NCBI GenBank assembly: GCA_034430255.1
Contig: DAOUEU010000158.1
Span: forward strand, 1 to 10,775
From: DATKYK01 sp034430255
GTDB lineage: Bacteria; Chloroflexota; Dehalococcoidia; E44-bin15
Reading direction: 5' to 3'
DNA length: 10,775 nt
A model generated the notes under the pieces. The model saw nothing but the letters and a program-made list of their open reading frames with translations, was not told where the DNA came from and did no database searches. Within the stretch, counting starts at the first letter, position 1. Every line of letters begins with the position of its first letter. This document shows positions 1-6,105 of this stretch, piece by piece. The position numbers and the translations under genes are program-made.

Positions 1-294
1 GGAAATGATAAATTAGAATTATATAGGGACGGCGTTGATTACACTGACGGATATTTCGGGACTCTCCCCTCAACCACACATTCCAATAGCAATAGCTTCT
101 TAATTGGTTCGGAATATCTGTCAGGTTTACCAAATAGGTTCTTCAATGGCAAAATTGATGAGGTCCGCATTTCCGACACGGCTCGTTCAGCAGCCTGGAT
201 AGAGACCTCCTACTACTCAGGCGATGATAGTCTGCTGATATACGGAGGCGAGGAGTCCTGCCCCAATCCAACTCCTGCCATCTCCTGTTCCTAG
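1..294 (+). CDS. C-terminal end of a LamG/concanavalin A-like domain protein (5' end outside window)
   Basis: Frame 1 is open from the first base to a TAG at 292-294, giving 97 residues of a gene that starts before the window. The segment GNDKLELYRDG near the start and FFNGKIDEVRISDTARSAAW at about residues 56-75 are typical of the last strands of LamG/Laminin_G_3 jelly-roll domains, where a 'G.IDEVRI...AR' strand closes the fold. After the domain comes a short tail rich in Ser, Pro and Cys (SCPNPTPAISCS). Such domains usually bind carbohydrate or other surface ligands in secreted or cell-surface proteins. The substrate and the rest of the architecture cannot be seen here. There is no membrane anchor or sorting motif at the C-terminus. 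No convincing hairpin terminator follows, only a T7 run at about 322-328. Confidence 0.82.
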   Translation, partial: GNDKLELYRDGVDYTDGYFGTLPSTTHSNSNSFLIGSEYLSGLPNRFFNGKIDEVRISDTARSAAWIETSYYSGDDSLLIYGGEESCPNPTPAISCS

Positions 295-497
295 GTCTCA
301 CCGCCATTTTAAGCTCCTTTTTTTCGATGGTCAAAAATGCGTGACCACCATGTGATTAGTTTGTGAGCCTTAAGTGATGAAAAAAGTTAGGCCAATCAGG
401 GACTCTCAAAAAAAGGCTTTTTGTATTCCCTAACTTGGGGAAAATCAGGGGTTGCTCCCCTCTCGGAAACCCCCCGATTTTGTATTTGGAGAAGGCC
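295..497. other. Intergenic region between the LamG gene and tRNA-Lys, with small inverted repeats
   Basis: No plausible gene is seen. The stretch holds an 8-bp perfect inverted repeat, AAGTTAGG (384-391) and CCTAACTT (429-436). Inside its loop is an AT-rich hairpin, CAAAAA (407-412) with TTTTTG (418-423). Next to it is the GC-rich inverted repeat at 441-481, listed separately as the likely tRNA terminator. The nested arrangement could end transcripts from both sides, since the LamG gene and the tRNA converge here. That is inference. Confidence 0.5.
441..481 (-). terminator. Probable terminator of tRNA-Lys (imperfect hairpin)
   Basis: AAAATC (441-446), A, GGGGTT (448-453) pair with AACCCC (468-473), CC, GATTTT (476-481): two 6-bp helices separated by a small internal loop and closed by a 14-nt loop. 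Read on the minus strand it begins 17 nt after the tRNA CCA end and finishes in GATTTT. The T-run is short and partly inside the stem, so this is a weak or bidirectional terminator at best. A smaller alternative, GGGG-AGCAA-CCCC followed by TGATTTT, uses the same bases. Confidence 0.5.
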
Positions 498-572
498 TGG
501 TGAGCCGTCGGGGATTCGAACCCCGGACACCCTGATTAAAAGTCAGGTGCTCTTCCCCTGAGCTAACGGCCC
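498..572 (-). tRNA. tRNA-Lys (anticodon UUU), CCA encoded
   Basis: On the minus strand a full cloverleaf can be drawn. The acceptor stem is GGGCCGT/ACGGCTC with one G-T pair, followed by discriminator A at 501 and an encoded CCA at 500-498. The D-arm contains GCTC-AGGGGAA-GAGC. The anticodon arm is CCTGA-CTTTTAA-TCAGG, which places TTT at positions 34-36 (reads AAA/AAG, lysine). The T-arm is CGGGG-TTCGAAT-CCCCG. The variable loop is short. No intron or mismatch is seen. A promoter lies directly upstream (585-613) and a hairpin directly downstream (441-481), so it appears to be a single-gene transcript. Confidence 0.98.
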
Positions 573-584
573 ACCTACGCAATG

Positions 585-613
585 ATTTTAGCATCCCCTG
601 TGGTTGTCTTCAA
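585..613 (-). promoter_or_regulatory. Promoter of tRNA-Lys
   Basis: On the minus strand: -35 TTGAAG (613-608), 17-bp spacer, -10 TAAAAT (590-585), preceded by TGC so that it forms an extended -10, TGCTAAAAT. The predicted transcription start is about 578, only about six bases before the mature 5' end of the tRNA. Spacing and position match a sigma-70-type housekeeping promoter. Confidence 0.75.
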
Positions 614-685
614 GGGCATTTACTCGCCTGATACATTTATCATACATCGCCTCTATCAGGTTCTCGCTTTAATTACACAAAGAAT

Positions 686-754
686 GAGCGCCGAAGCGAT
701 CTCAATAGCGATAGGCGGGCAGTCATGATGCAGTGAGATCGATTCGCTACGCTC
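686..754. repeat. Long imperfect inverted repeat, probable dispersed intergenic repeat element
   Basis: CGAAGCGATCTCA (692-704) pairs with TGAGATCGATTCG (734-746) at 12 of 13 positions around a 29-nt loop. The outer arms GAGCG (686-690) and CGCTC (750-754) extend the pairing after a small asymmetric internal loop. The right arm carries GTGAG then TTCGCTACGCTC (743-754), which recurs at 4709-4731. The motif resembles the short 'GCGAAGCGATCTC / TTCGCTACGCTC' palindromic repeats scattered between genes in many bacteria. Family assignment is from memory and not verified. Confidence 0.6.
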
Positions 755-850
755 GCTGGGACGATATAAGCGTTTTGCCCGTGGCCAGTCTCTCAATCAA
801 CAAGTGAAATGCCACCTTATTATTGTCAGCAGGCTATCACTAATATATCC

Positions 851-881
851 TAGCATAATAACACCTTAACCATAGCATAAT
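851..881. repeat. Short direct repeat TAGCATAAT, two copies 22 bp apart
   Basis: TAGCATAAT occurs at 851-859 and again at 873-881, with start-to-start spacing of 22 bp, about two helical turns. It lies downstream of mfd and far upstream of tRNA-Lys. Two copies of a 9-mer in AT-rich DNA may be chance. No function is claimed. Confidence 0.4.
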
Positions 882-969
882 TACGCTCACCGGACACCGA
901 TGAGGCTGATGACATCCAAGACCAGCCAGTAATACGAGCGATGGGTGTGACCGAGCTACCCGTTCCGGG

Positions 970-3900
970 TCAGCCCTCCGCCATTGCCTGAAGTGTCCTG
1001 AAAAGCGCCTCCTGCCACCGGGTGCCGAGGCGCTTAATATCCAGCCGCACCTGGTTTATTCCCACCTTCACCCCATCGCCCATCGCTCCCTCGAGGGGCA
1101 CCTTTTCCACCCTCCTGTCCCTAACCAGCTTGATAACGATTTTTTTATCCTCAGTGGAGATGGACTCGACCCCCGCGTCTGCCGCTAGTATCTTGACCCT
1201 GATAGCGTAAAGCAGGTTTGCCACCTGAGGCGGCACTGGCCCAAATCTGTCCTTGAGTTCCTCGTCAATCTCAGCTACCTGCTCTACAGTGCTCAGCTTT
1301 GCCAGCCGCTGATAGATGGTGAGCCTCATATCTAGGTCATCGACATATTCCTCTGGGATGTGCGCCCTCATGGGGAGGTCTATGGTGGGCGGCTGTATCG
1401 GTGATATCCGCTTAATCTTACCCTCCCGCAGTTCCGCCACCGCCTCTTGAAGCAGCCGGCAATAGAGGTCAAAGCCTACCGCGCCGATCTGCCCGCTCTG
1501 CTCCGCCCCCAGGAGGTTGCCAGCCCCCCTTATCTCCAGGTCCCTCATCGCAATGCGGAAACCCGCGCCGAGCTCGGTGGCCTCAAAGATGGTCTTCAGG
1601 CGCCGCTGCGCCTGATGGGTGAGGCGCTTCCCCCTGGCATAAAGGAAATAGGCATAGGCACGGTTGGTGCCACGCCCCACACGTCCCCTCAGTTGATATA
1701 GCTGAGCCAGCCCTAATCTATCGGCATCATTGACAATAAGGGTGTTAACATTGGGTATATCCAGACCCGACTCGATGATGGTGGTCGAGACCAGTATATC
1801 GATCTTGCCCTGGGTAAACTCGAGCATGACCTGCTCCAGTTGCTCCTCTGGCATCTGGCCATGGGCGAAAGCGACCTCCGCCTCTGGGACCAGCGCCGCC
1901 AGCCTCGAGGTGACCCGCTGGATACTCGCTACCCGGTTGTGGACAAAGAAGACCTGTCCCCCTCTGTCGAGCTCCCTTATGACAGCATCCCGAATAAGCC
2001 GCTCGTCGTACTCTGAGATATACGTTTTTATAGGCAACCTCTCCTCGGGGGGGGTCTCCATGGTGCTCATATCACGCACCCCCGATAGAGACATGTAGAG
2101 TGTACGCGGGATGGGGGTTGCACTAAGGGTAAGGACATCCACATCTCTCCGCATATTTTTAAGGTGCTCCTTATGCATCACGCCGAAGCGCTGCTCTTCG
2201 TCGATAACCACCAGCCCCAGGTTCTTGAAGCTGACATCCCTCTGCAGCAACCGGTGGGTGCCTATCACGATGTCGATGGTGCCCCGCTTCAGACCGGAGA
2301 TGACCTCTCCCTGCTCCCGCTCGGCGCGAAATCGGCTTAACACCGCCACATTCAGGGGAAAGGCGGTAAGGCGCTCGCTGAATGTCTGAAAGTGCTGCTG
2401 TGCCAGCACCGTGGTCGGCACCAGAACCGCCACCTGAGCACCGTCCATAACCGCCTTGAAGGCCGCCCTCAGCGCGACCTCCGTCTTTCCATAGCCCACA
2501 TCGCCACAGACCAGGCGGTCCATGGGCCTTGCCCTCTCCATGTCCCGCTTGGTCTCCAGCACTGCCTGAATCTGGTCCGGCGTCTCCATGTAAGGGAAGG
2601 AGGCCTCCAGGTCCTCCTGCCAGGTGGTGTCTGCCGAGTAGGCAAAGCCGGGTATTACCTCCCTGGCGGCATAGAGATCCAGTAGCTCCCTGGCCAGTTC
2701 CCGTGCCGCCTCCCTCACCCGCTTTTTCGCGCGCGCCCACTCCTGGGTGCCCAGTCGGCTCAGCGCTGGCGGCGCGCCACCGGAGCTGATATATCGACCA
2801 ACGCGGTCAATCTGGTCGCTGGGCACATAGAGCCTGTCGCCGGCGGCATATTCCAGGACCAGGTACTCCCGCTCCGTCTCGGCTACCGCCATCCTAGTGG
2901 TCCCAGCGAACCTGGCGATACCATGCTCGATGTGCACCACATACTCCCCCACCGATAGCTCGGACAGGTATCCCGCCCGGCGCATCGGGTGCCGCTTCAC
3001 CAGCCGCCGTTTCTTGGTGAAGCCGAACAGCTCGGCATCGGTAAATAGCGCGACTGGGCCAGTGATCCACCCCATATTGAGCGAGCCCTGGACCAGGGCG
3101 ATAGCTCCCTGCGGCGGCGGGCCGTCGAGCTCCGATAGGGGCGGGGCGATGATGTCCTCTTGCTCCAGTAGCTCGGATAGCCTCCTCGCCTGTTGTGAAA
3201 CGATGATAATGCGCCTCTCCATTCTTTGGAGCATTTCCCTGACATCATTAAGGAAAGCGTCCAGCCTTCCCCCGTAGGCAGGGGCCGATGTGAAGGGGAG
3301 TAGGGTCGCATTATCCCCCCGCTGCCATGAATAGATAGATAGTATCCGCCTTTTTTCGCACTTCACCTGGAACCGGGCTGATAGCTCATCCCAGGTAAGA
3401 TAGGGTGTAGGGAAATCCGGTGGCAGCTCCCCCCGCGCTATCTGCTCTCTCCTTATCTCCCGCGCCTCAGCGTCCATCTCACCTAGCGCCTGCGCCATCT
3501 CCTCGGGCTGGTCGAGTACCAGGAGGGCGCTCTGGGGCAGGTAATCGATGATGTTCCCCCGGCTGAAGAGCGCACTATAGAACTCGAGCCCCTCGAACTG
3601 CTCACCGCCCACCAGCCTTTCTATTTCATCAGCCAGCCTGTCCCCAACCCCTGCCTTGCAGCCTGACAGGTCAAGAAACTTAAGTATCTCTTCGCGCCCC
3701 GTTTTGTTTGACAAAACGACTTCCCTTGCCGGTAAAACGGCGACCGAGTTCACCAGCTTCGATGAGCGCTGCGTTAAGGGGTCGAAGAGGCGGATGCTAA
3801 CCACCTCATTGCCAAATAGCTCTATCCTCGCCGGCAGGTCGCTTGAGGGCGAGTAGATATCTACGATGCCGCCGCGGCGGCTGAAGCTCCCGGGCACCTC

Positions 3901-4425
3901 CACCATATGCTCCCACTCATAGCCGATAGCAACCCACCTGGCGAGCGTCTCATCTATATTGAACTTCATCCCCTGTCGGATATCGTGGGCGGAATTGTTA
4001 AAATCGGCAGGTGATAGTGTGTTCCGGACGACGGCGTGTGATGATGCAACAACCAGCGGGGGGATATACTTATTTAAGTTTTCCGCCAAGCTAAGTGCGT
4101 ATAGAGTATTTATTCGCTGCTGAATGGTGGCCGGGTCTGAAGCCAGTCTCTCATAGGGGAGGGAATCGGGCTCGGGGAATAAGCAGGGGTCGCTTCCCCA
4201 GATAAGAAGCTGGTCCTGGAGCTGCTTCGCCCCCTCCGATCGCGGCGTTATTACCAGCATCGGCCAGCCCAACTCCCGGTGCAGAGCAGCGATAAGGTAG
4301 GGCTTGGCCCCGTCGAGCACCACCAACTGATGCTCCCCACCCGCCTTTTTGGAGAGAAGCGTCTCAATAAGCCCGCTGTAGCCCGGCATATCATCTATCA
4401 GGGGAAGCAGGCAACCCAGATTCAT
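970..4425 (-). CDS. mfd: Transcription-repair coupling factor Mfd
   Basis: Mfd is a cytoplasmic ATP-dependent DNA translocase. It binds RNA polymerase stalled at a lesion, pushes it off and recruits UvrA for nucleotide excision repair. At 1151 residues the protein is full family length. Residues 1-340 are the UvrB-like module that contacts UvrA. Residues about 490-560 (SVGEYVVHIEHGIARF...) are the CarD-like RNA-polymerase interaction domain. The translocase motor follows: Walker A GDVGYGKT (641-648), DEEQ box (742-745), SATP motif III (768-771), then STTIIESGLDIPN (880-892) and QLRGRVGRG (911-919). The RecG-like TRG region is about 920-985, and the C-terminal regulatory domain is about 1010-1151. 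The ATG at 4425-4423 is chosen because MNLGCLLPLI aligns with the usual Mfd start; the ribosome site (AGGGCG) is weak. It is transcribed alone, divergently from proB. All key motifs look intact. Confidence 0.98.
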   Translation of the reverse strand: MNLGCLLPLIDDMPGYSGLIETLLSKKAGGEHQLVVLDGAKPYLIAALHRELGWPMLVITPRSEGAKQLQDQLLIWGSDPCLFPEPDSLPYERLASDPATIQQRINTLYALSLAENLNKYIPPLVVASSHAVVRNTLSPADFNNSAHDIRQGMKFNIDETLARWVAIGYEWEHMVEVPGSFSRRGGIVDIYSPSSDLPARIELFGNEVVSIRLFDPLTQRSSKLVNSVAVLPAREVVLSNKTGREEILKFLDLSGCKAGVGDRLADEIERLVGGEQFEGLEFYSALFSRGNIIDYLPQSALLVLDQPEEMAQALGEMDAEAREIRREQIARGELPPDFPTPYLTWDELSARFQVKCEKRRILSIYSWQRGDNATLLPFTSAPAYGGRLDAFLNDVREMLQRMERRIIIVSQQARRLSELLEQEDIIAPPLSELDGPPPQGAIALVQGSLNMGWITGPVALFTDAELFGFTKKRRLVKRHPMRRAGYLSELSVGEYVVHIEHGIARFAGTTRMAVAETEREYLVLEYAAGDRLYVPSDQIDRVGRYISSGGAPPALSRLGTQEWARAKKRVREAARELARELLDLYAAREVIPGFAYSADTTWQEDLEASFPYMETPDQIQAVLETKRDMERARPMDRLVCGDVGYGKTEVALRAAFKAVMDGAQVAVLVPTTVLAQQHFQTFSERLTAFPLNVAVLSRFRAEREQGEVISGLKRGTIDIVIGTHRLLQRDVSFKNLGLVVIDEEQRFGVMHKEHLKNMRRDVDVLTLSATPIPRTLYMSLSGVRDMSTMETPPEERLPIKTYISEYDERLIRDAVIRELDRGGQVFFVHNRVASIQRVTSRLAALVPEAEVAFAHGQMPEEQLEQVMLEFTQGKIDILVSTTIIESGLDIPNVNTLIVNDADRLGLAQLYQLRGRVGRGTNRAYAYFLYARGKRLTHQAQRRLKTIFEATELGAGFRIAMRDLEIRGAGNLLGAEQSGQIGAVGFDLYCRLLQEAVAELREGKIKRISPIQPPTIDLPMRAHIPEEYVDDLDMRLTIYQRLAKLSTVEQVAEIDEELKDRFGPVPPQVANLLYAIRVKILAADAGVESISTEDKKIVIKLVRDRRVEKVPLEGAMGDGVKVGINQVRLDIKRLGTRWQEALFRTLQAMAEG

Positions 4426-4464
4426 CTTTTCGCCCTATTCAATCCTCTACACAAAGCCTATGTC

Positions 4465-4550
4465 CGCTTCGAAAAGCGTATTCCGATTCCACCGAATGAG
4501 ATTTATTACCCCAAGTAACATCTCAAGGGCTAGCCGCTACTGACTAACCC
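4465..4550 (-). promoter_or_regulatory. Possibly structured 5' leader of mfd (three consecutive stem-loops)
   Basis: On the minus strand, from the predicted transcript start onward: stem-loop 1 is GGGTTAG (4550-4544) with CTAGCCC (4533-4527), 7 bp with one G-U. Two bases later stem-loop 2 is GAGAT-GTTAC-TTGGG-GTAAT-AA-ATCTC (4524-4498), 10 pairs with a 2-nt bulge. Stem-loop 3 is CGCTT-TTCG-AAGCG (4478-4465), a 5-bp stem with a stable UUCG tetraloop. The leader would be about 125 nt. I recognise no known riboswitch or T-box in it, and none of the stems is followed by a T-run. A regulatory role is inference. Confidence 0.4.
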
Positions 4551-4557
4551 TATCGGA

Positions 4558-4586
4558 ATTTTAGCACAGCGCCCCTCGAGGGACAA
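4558..4586 (-). promoter_or_regulatory. Promoter of mfd
   Basis: On the minus strand: -35 TTGTCC (4586-4581), 17-bp spacer, -10 TAAAAT (4563-4558) with an upstream TGC making TGCTAAAAT. This is the same extended -10 as the tRNA-Lys promoter, with the same 17-bp spacing. The predicted start is near 4551, about 125 nt before the mfd ATG. Confidence 0.65.
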
Positions 4587-4708
4587 GTAACTGTAATCGT
4601 AAAGCACATTATTTTCACCTAATCGCGGCCCCATTGTATGTGTCACTGCCATGACCCTTACCAGTCAGCCTCAGGCGTAAAAAGAAATTATCGGGATAGC
4701 ATGCCGAT

Positions 4709-4733
4709 GTGAGGTTTGCTTCGCTACGCTCAC
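4709..4733. repeat. Second, partial copy of the TTCGCTACGCTC repeat
   Basis: GTGAG (4709-4713), six bases, then TTCGCTACGCTC (4720-4731) match GTGAG (733-737), five bases, TTCGCTACGCTC (743-754) in the repeat before mfd. GTGAG can pair with CTCAC (4729-4733). The left arm of the long palindrome is not seen here, so this looks like a half or decayed copy. Confidence 0.5.
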
Positions 4734-4788
4734 GAGAGTCTTAAAATGGAGGTGCTTGTCTCTCCCACCCGCCATAAGCAGTATTTTA

Positions 4789-4805
4789 ATGGGGGACACC
4801 CCCAT
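4789..4805. repeat. Perfect GC-rich palindrome in the mfd-proB gap
   Basis: ATGGGGG-ACA-CCCCCAT is a perfect 7-bp inverted repeat around a 3-nt loop. It lies about 90 bp upstream of the proB -10. On the + strand it is followed by ATACG, with no T-run, so it is not a standard terminator. It may be a dispersed short palindrome or a protein-binding site. Confidence 0.5.
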
Positions 4806-4894
4806 ATACGAACGACTTATCCAACTTGGAGCAATCAGCCATCCCTAATTACTAATCCTTAACGACAACTTCTTATAGAAGCAATGTTATGCTG

Positions 4895-4903
4895 TGCTAT
4901 AAT
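4895..4903 (+). promoter_or_regulatory. Extended -10 promoter of the proBA operon
   Basis: TGCTATAAT is a perfect extended -10 (TGn plus consensus TATAAT at 4898-4903). The -35 region at usual spacing (about 4874-4880) matches the consensus poorly, as is common for extended -10 promoters. The predicted transcription start is about 4910, roughly 19 nt before the proB ATG at 4929, with the GGAG ribosome site at 4918-4921 in between. Confidence 0.75.
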
Positions 4904-4928
4904 GGTAGCGATTTTTCGGAGCAAACGT

Positions 4929-6095
4929 ATGGGTAATCAAGCTAAACAATCATCCCGTAAATCGAACGGTAAAGAACGAAAATATCAGCGGATCGTGGCG
5001 AAGTTTGGCACCAACCTGCTCACCGCAGGCACCAATCACCTCGACCTGGAGGTGATGGCCACTCTGGTGGGTCAGGTAGCGCGGCTTCATCATCAGGGGC
5101 AGGATGTGATTATCGTCTCCTCGGGGGCCATCGCTGCTGGGAGGCAAAAGTTAGCTCGCTTGGAGGAGCGAAAGGATGTTCCTTCCCGCCAGGTGATGGC
5201 AGCGGTGGGGCAGAACGCCCTGATGCAATCCTATGAGCAGCTCTTCAACTGGCACGGCATCACCGTTGCCCAGGCCCTCTTGACCAAGACGGGTTTATCC
5301 GACCGCCTCGGCTATCTCAACGCTCGCAACACCCTGCTTGCGCTCCTTGAACTGGGGGTAGTACCCATCGTAAACGAGAACGATGTGGTAGCGGTGGACG
5401 AGCTTGTGGGGGTGTCCTTTGGCGACAATGATAATCTCTCCGGGATGGTGACCAACCTGATAGATGCTGACCTCCTAGTGCTCCTAGGCGATGTGGCCGG
5501 GCTTTATACCGCAGACCCGGCAAAGGACAGGAGCGCCAAGCTTATCACCATCGTGGACCTGATCGATGAGCGGATTAAGCACCTGGCTGGCAGCACCCGG
5601 GGTCAAGGGATTGGCGGGATGGCGACCAAGATTCAGGCGGCGAGGCTGGCTACCGCATCAGGCGCTACGGTGGTAATCGCCGACGGCAGGGAGCGGGACA
5701 TCCTATTGAGGCTGGTTAAGGGCGAGCCCATCGGTACACTTTTCCCAGCGGCAGCCAGCAAGATGGAGAGCAGGAAGCGCTGGATGCTCACCGGGCTGGC
5801 GGTAAAGGGCAGGCTGGTGGTCGATAAGGGTGCGGTGGTGGCGCTGAAGGAGCAGAACAGGAGCCTACTGCCCGCGGGCATAAAAGCGGTGGAGGGAGAT
5901 TTTAAAAGAGGGGATGCGGTCGACATCGTTAGTGAGTCAGGTAAGAAGGGCGAAAAAATCGCCTGCGGCATAGCCAACTATTCGTCCCGTGAGCTTGCCA
6001 TGATACAAGGTGCTCGCTCCGACAGGATCGAGAGCCTGCTGGGCTATGGATACGGGGACGAGGTAGTTCACCGGAACAATCTGGTGGTTTTATAA
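4929..6095 (+). CDS. proB: Glutamate 5-kinase ProB with C-terminal PUA domain
   Basis: ProB phosphorylates L-glutamate with ATP to gamma-glutamyl phosphate, the first and usually proline-inhibited step of proline synthesis in the cytoplasm. I place the start at ATG 4929 (388 residues). GGAG sits 7 nt upstream, whereas the upstream in-frame ATG at 4884 lies before the promoter -10 and would not be transcribed. Numbered from that start, the amino-acid-kinase domain covers about 18-270: KFGTNLLT (25-32), VSSGAIAAG (63-71), NEND (149-152), FGDNDNLS (164-171) and GIGGMATKI (227-235). A PUA domain follows at about 283-367 (MLTGLAVKGRLVVDKGAV...), as in many bacterial ProB proteins. proA begins 10 nt after its stop, so the two are co-transcribed. 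Nothing essential appears to be missing. Confidence 0.97.
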   Translation: MGNQAKQSSRKSNGKERKYQRIVAKFGTNLLTAGTNHLDLEVMATLVGQVARLHHQGQDVIIVSSGAIAAGRQKLARLEERKDVPSRQVMAAVGQNALMQSYEQLFNWHGITVAQALLTKTGLSDRLGYLNARNTLLALLELGVVPIVNENDVVAVDELVGVSFGDNDNLSGMVTNLIDADLLVLLGDVAGLYTADPAKDRSAKLITIVDLIDERIKHLAGSTRGQGIGGMATKIQAARLATASGATVVIADGRERDILLRLVKGEPIGTLFPAAASKMESRKRWMLTGLAVKGRLVVDKGAVVALKEQNRSLLPAGIKAVEGDFKRGDAVDIVSESGKKGEKIACGIANYSSRELAMIQGARSDRIESLLGYGYGDEVVHRNNLVVL

Positions 6096-6105
6096 GGGGG
6101 AAGAA

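Larger units (their letters stand above)
573..969. other. Intergenic region between tRNA-Lys and mfd
   Basis: Non-coding as far as I can see. Besides the tRNA promoter it holds: an inverted repeat CCTGATA (627-633) / TATCAGG (654-660) upstream of that promoter; the long imperfect palindrome at 686-754; a 9-bp direct repeat TAGCATAAT at 851-859 and 873-881; and a hairpin at 955-974 (GCT-ACCCG-TTC-CGGGT-C-AGC) that overlaps the mfd stop codon. That last hairpin has no T-run on the minus strand, so it is not a convincing mfd terminator. No other mfd terminator was found. Confidence 0.55.
4426..4928. other. Divergent mfd-proB regulatory region
   Basis: About 500 bp without a supported gene. From the mfd side it holds the mfd leader with three stem-loops (4465-4550) and the mfd promoter (4558-4586). 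Further on are a partial copy of the dispersed repeat (4709-4733), a perfect palindrome (4789-4805), the proB extended -10 promoter (4895-4903) and the proB ribosome site (4918-4921). An 8-bp inverted pair, ATTCCGAT (4480-4487) and ATCGGAAT (4552-4559), also spans the mfd leader; its outer copy touches the mfd -10. The stretch at about 4600-4700 shows nothing I can name. Confidence 0.6.

Noticed and set aside
905..935. CTGATGA motif suggesting a hammerhead ribozyme
   Set aside because: The required GAAA core segment and the three stems around a cleavage site are not present.
955..974. Hairpin at the mfd stop codon as an mfd terminator
   Set aside because: The stem overlaps the stop codon and is followed on the minus strand by CGGTCACACC, with no T-run.
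2171..2740. 189-codon open frame on the minus strand
   Set aside because: It lies inside mfd in another frame, over the Walker A to DEEQ region. Its Gly/Arg-rich composition is a reading-frame artefact of GC-rich coding DNA.
4746..4862. 38-codon ATG frame upstream of proB
   Set aside because: It has no ribosome site, runs through the 4789-4805 palindrome and resembles no known protein; a small protein is not supported.
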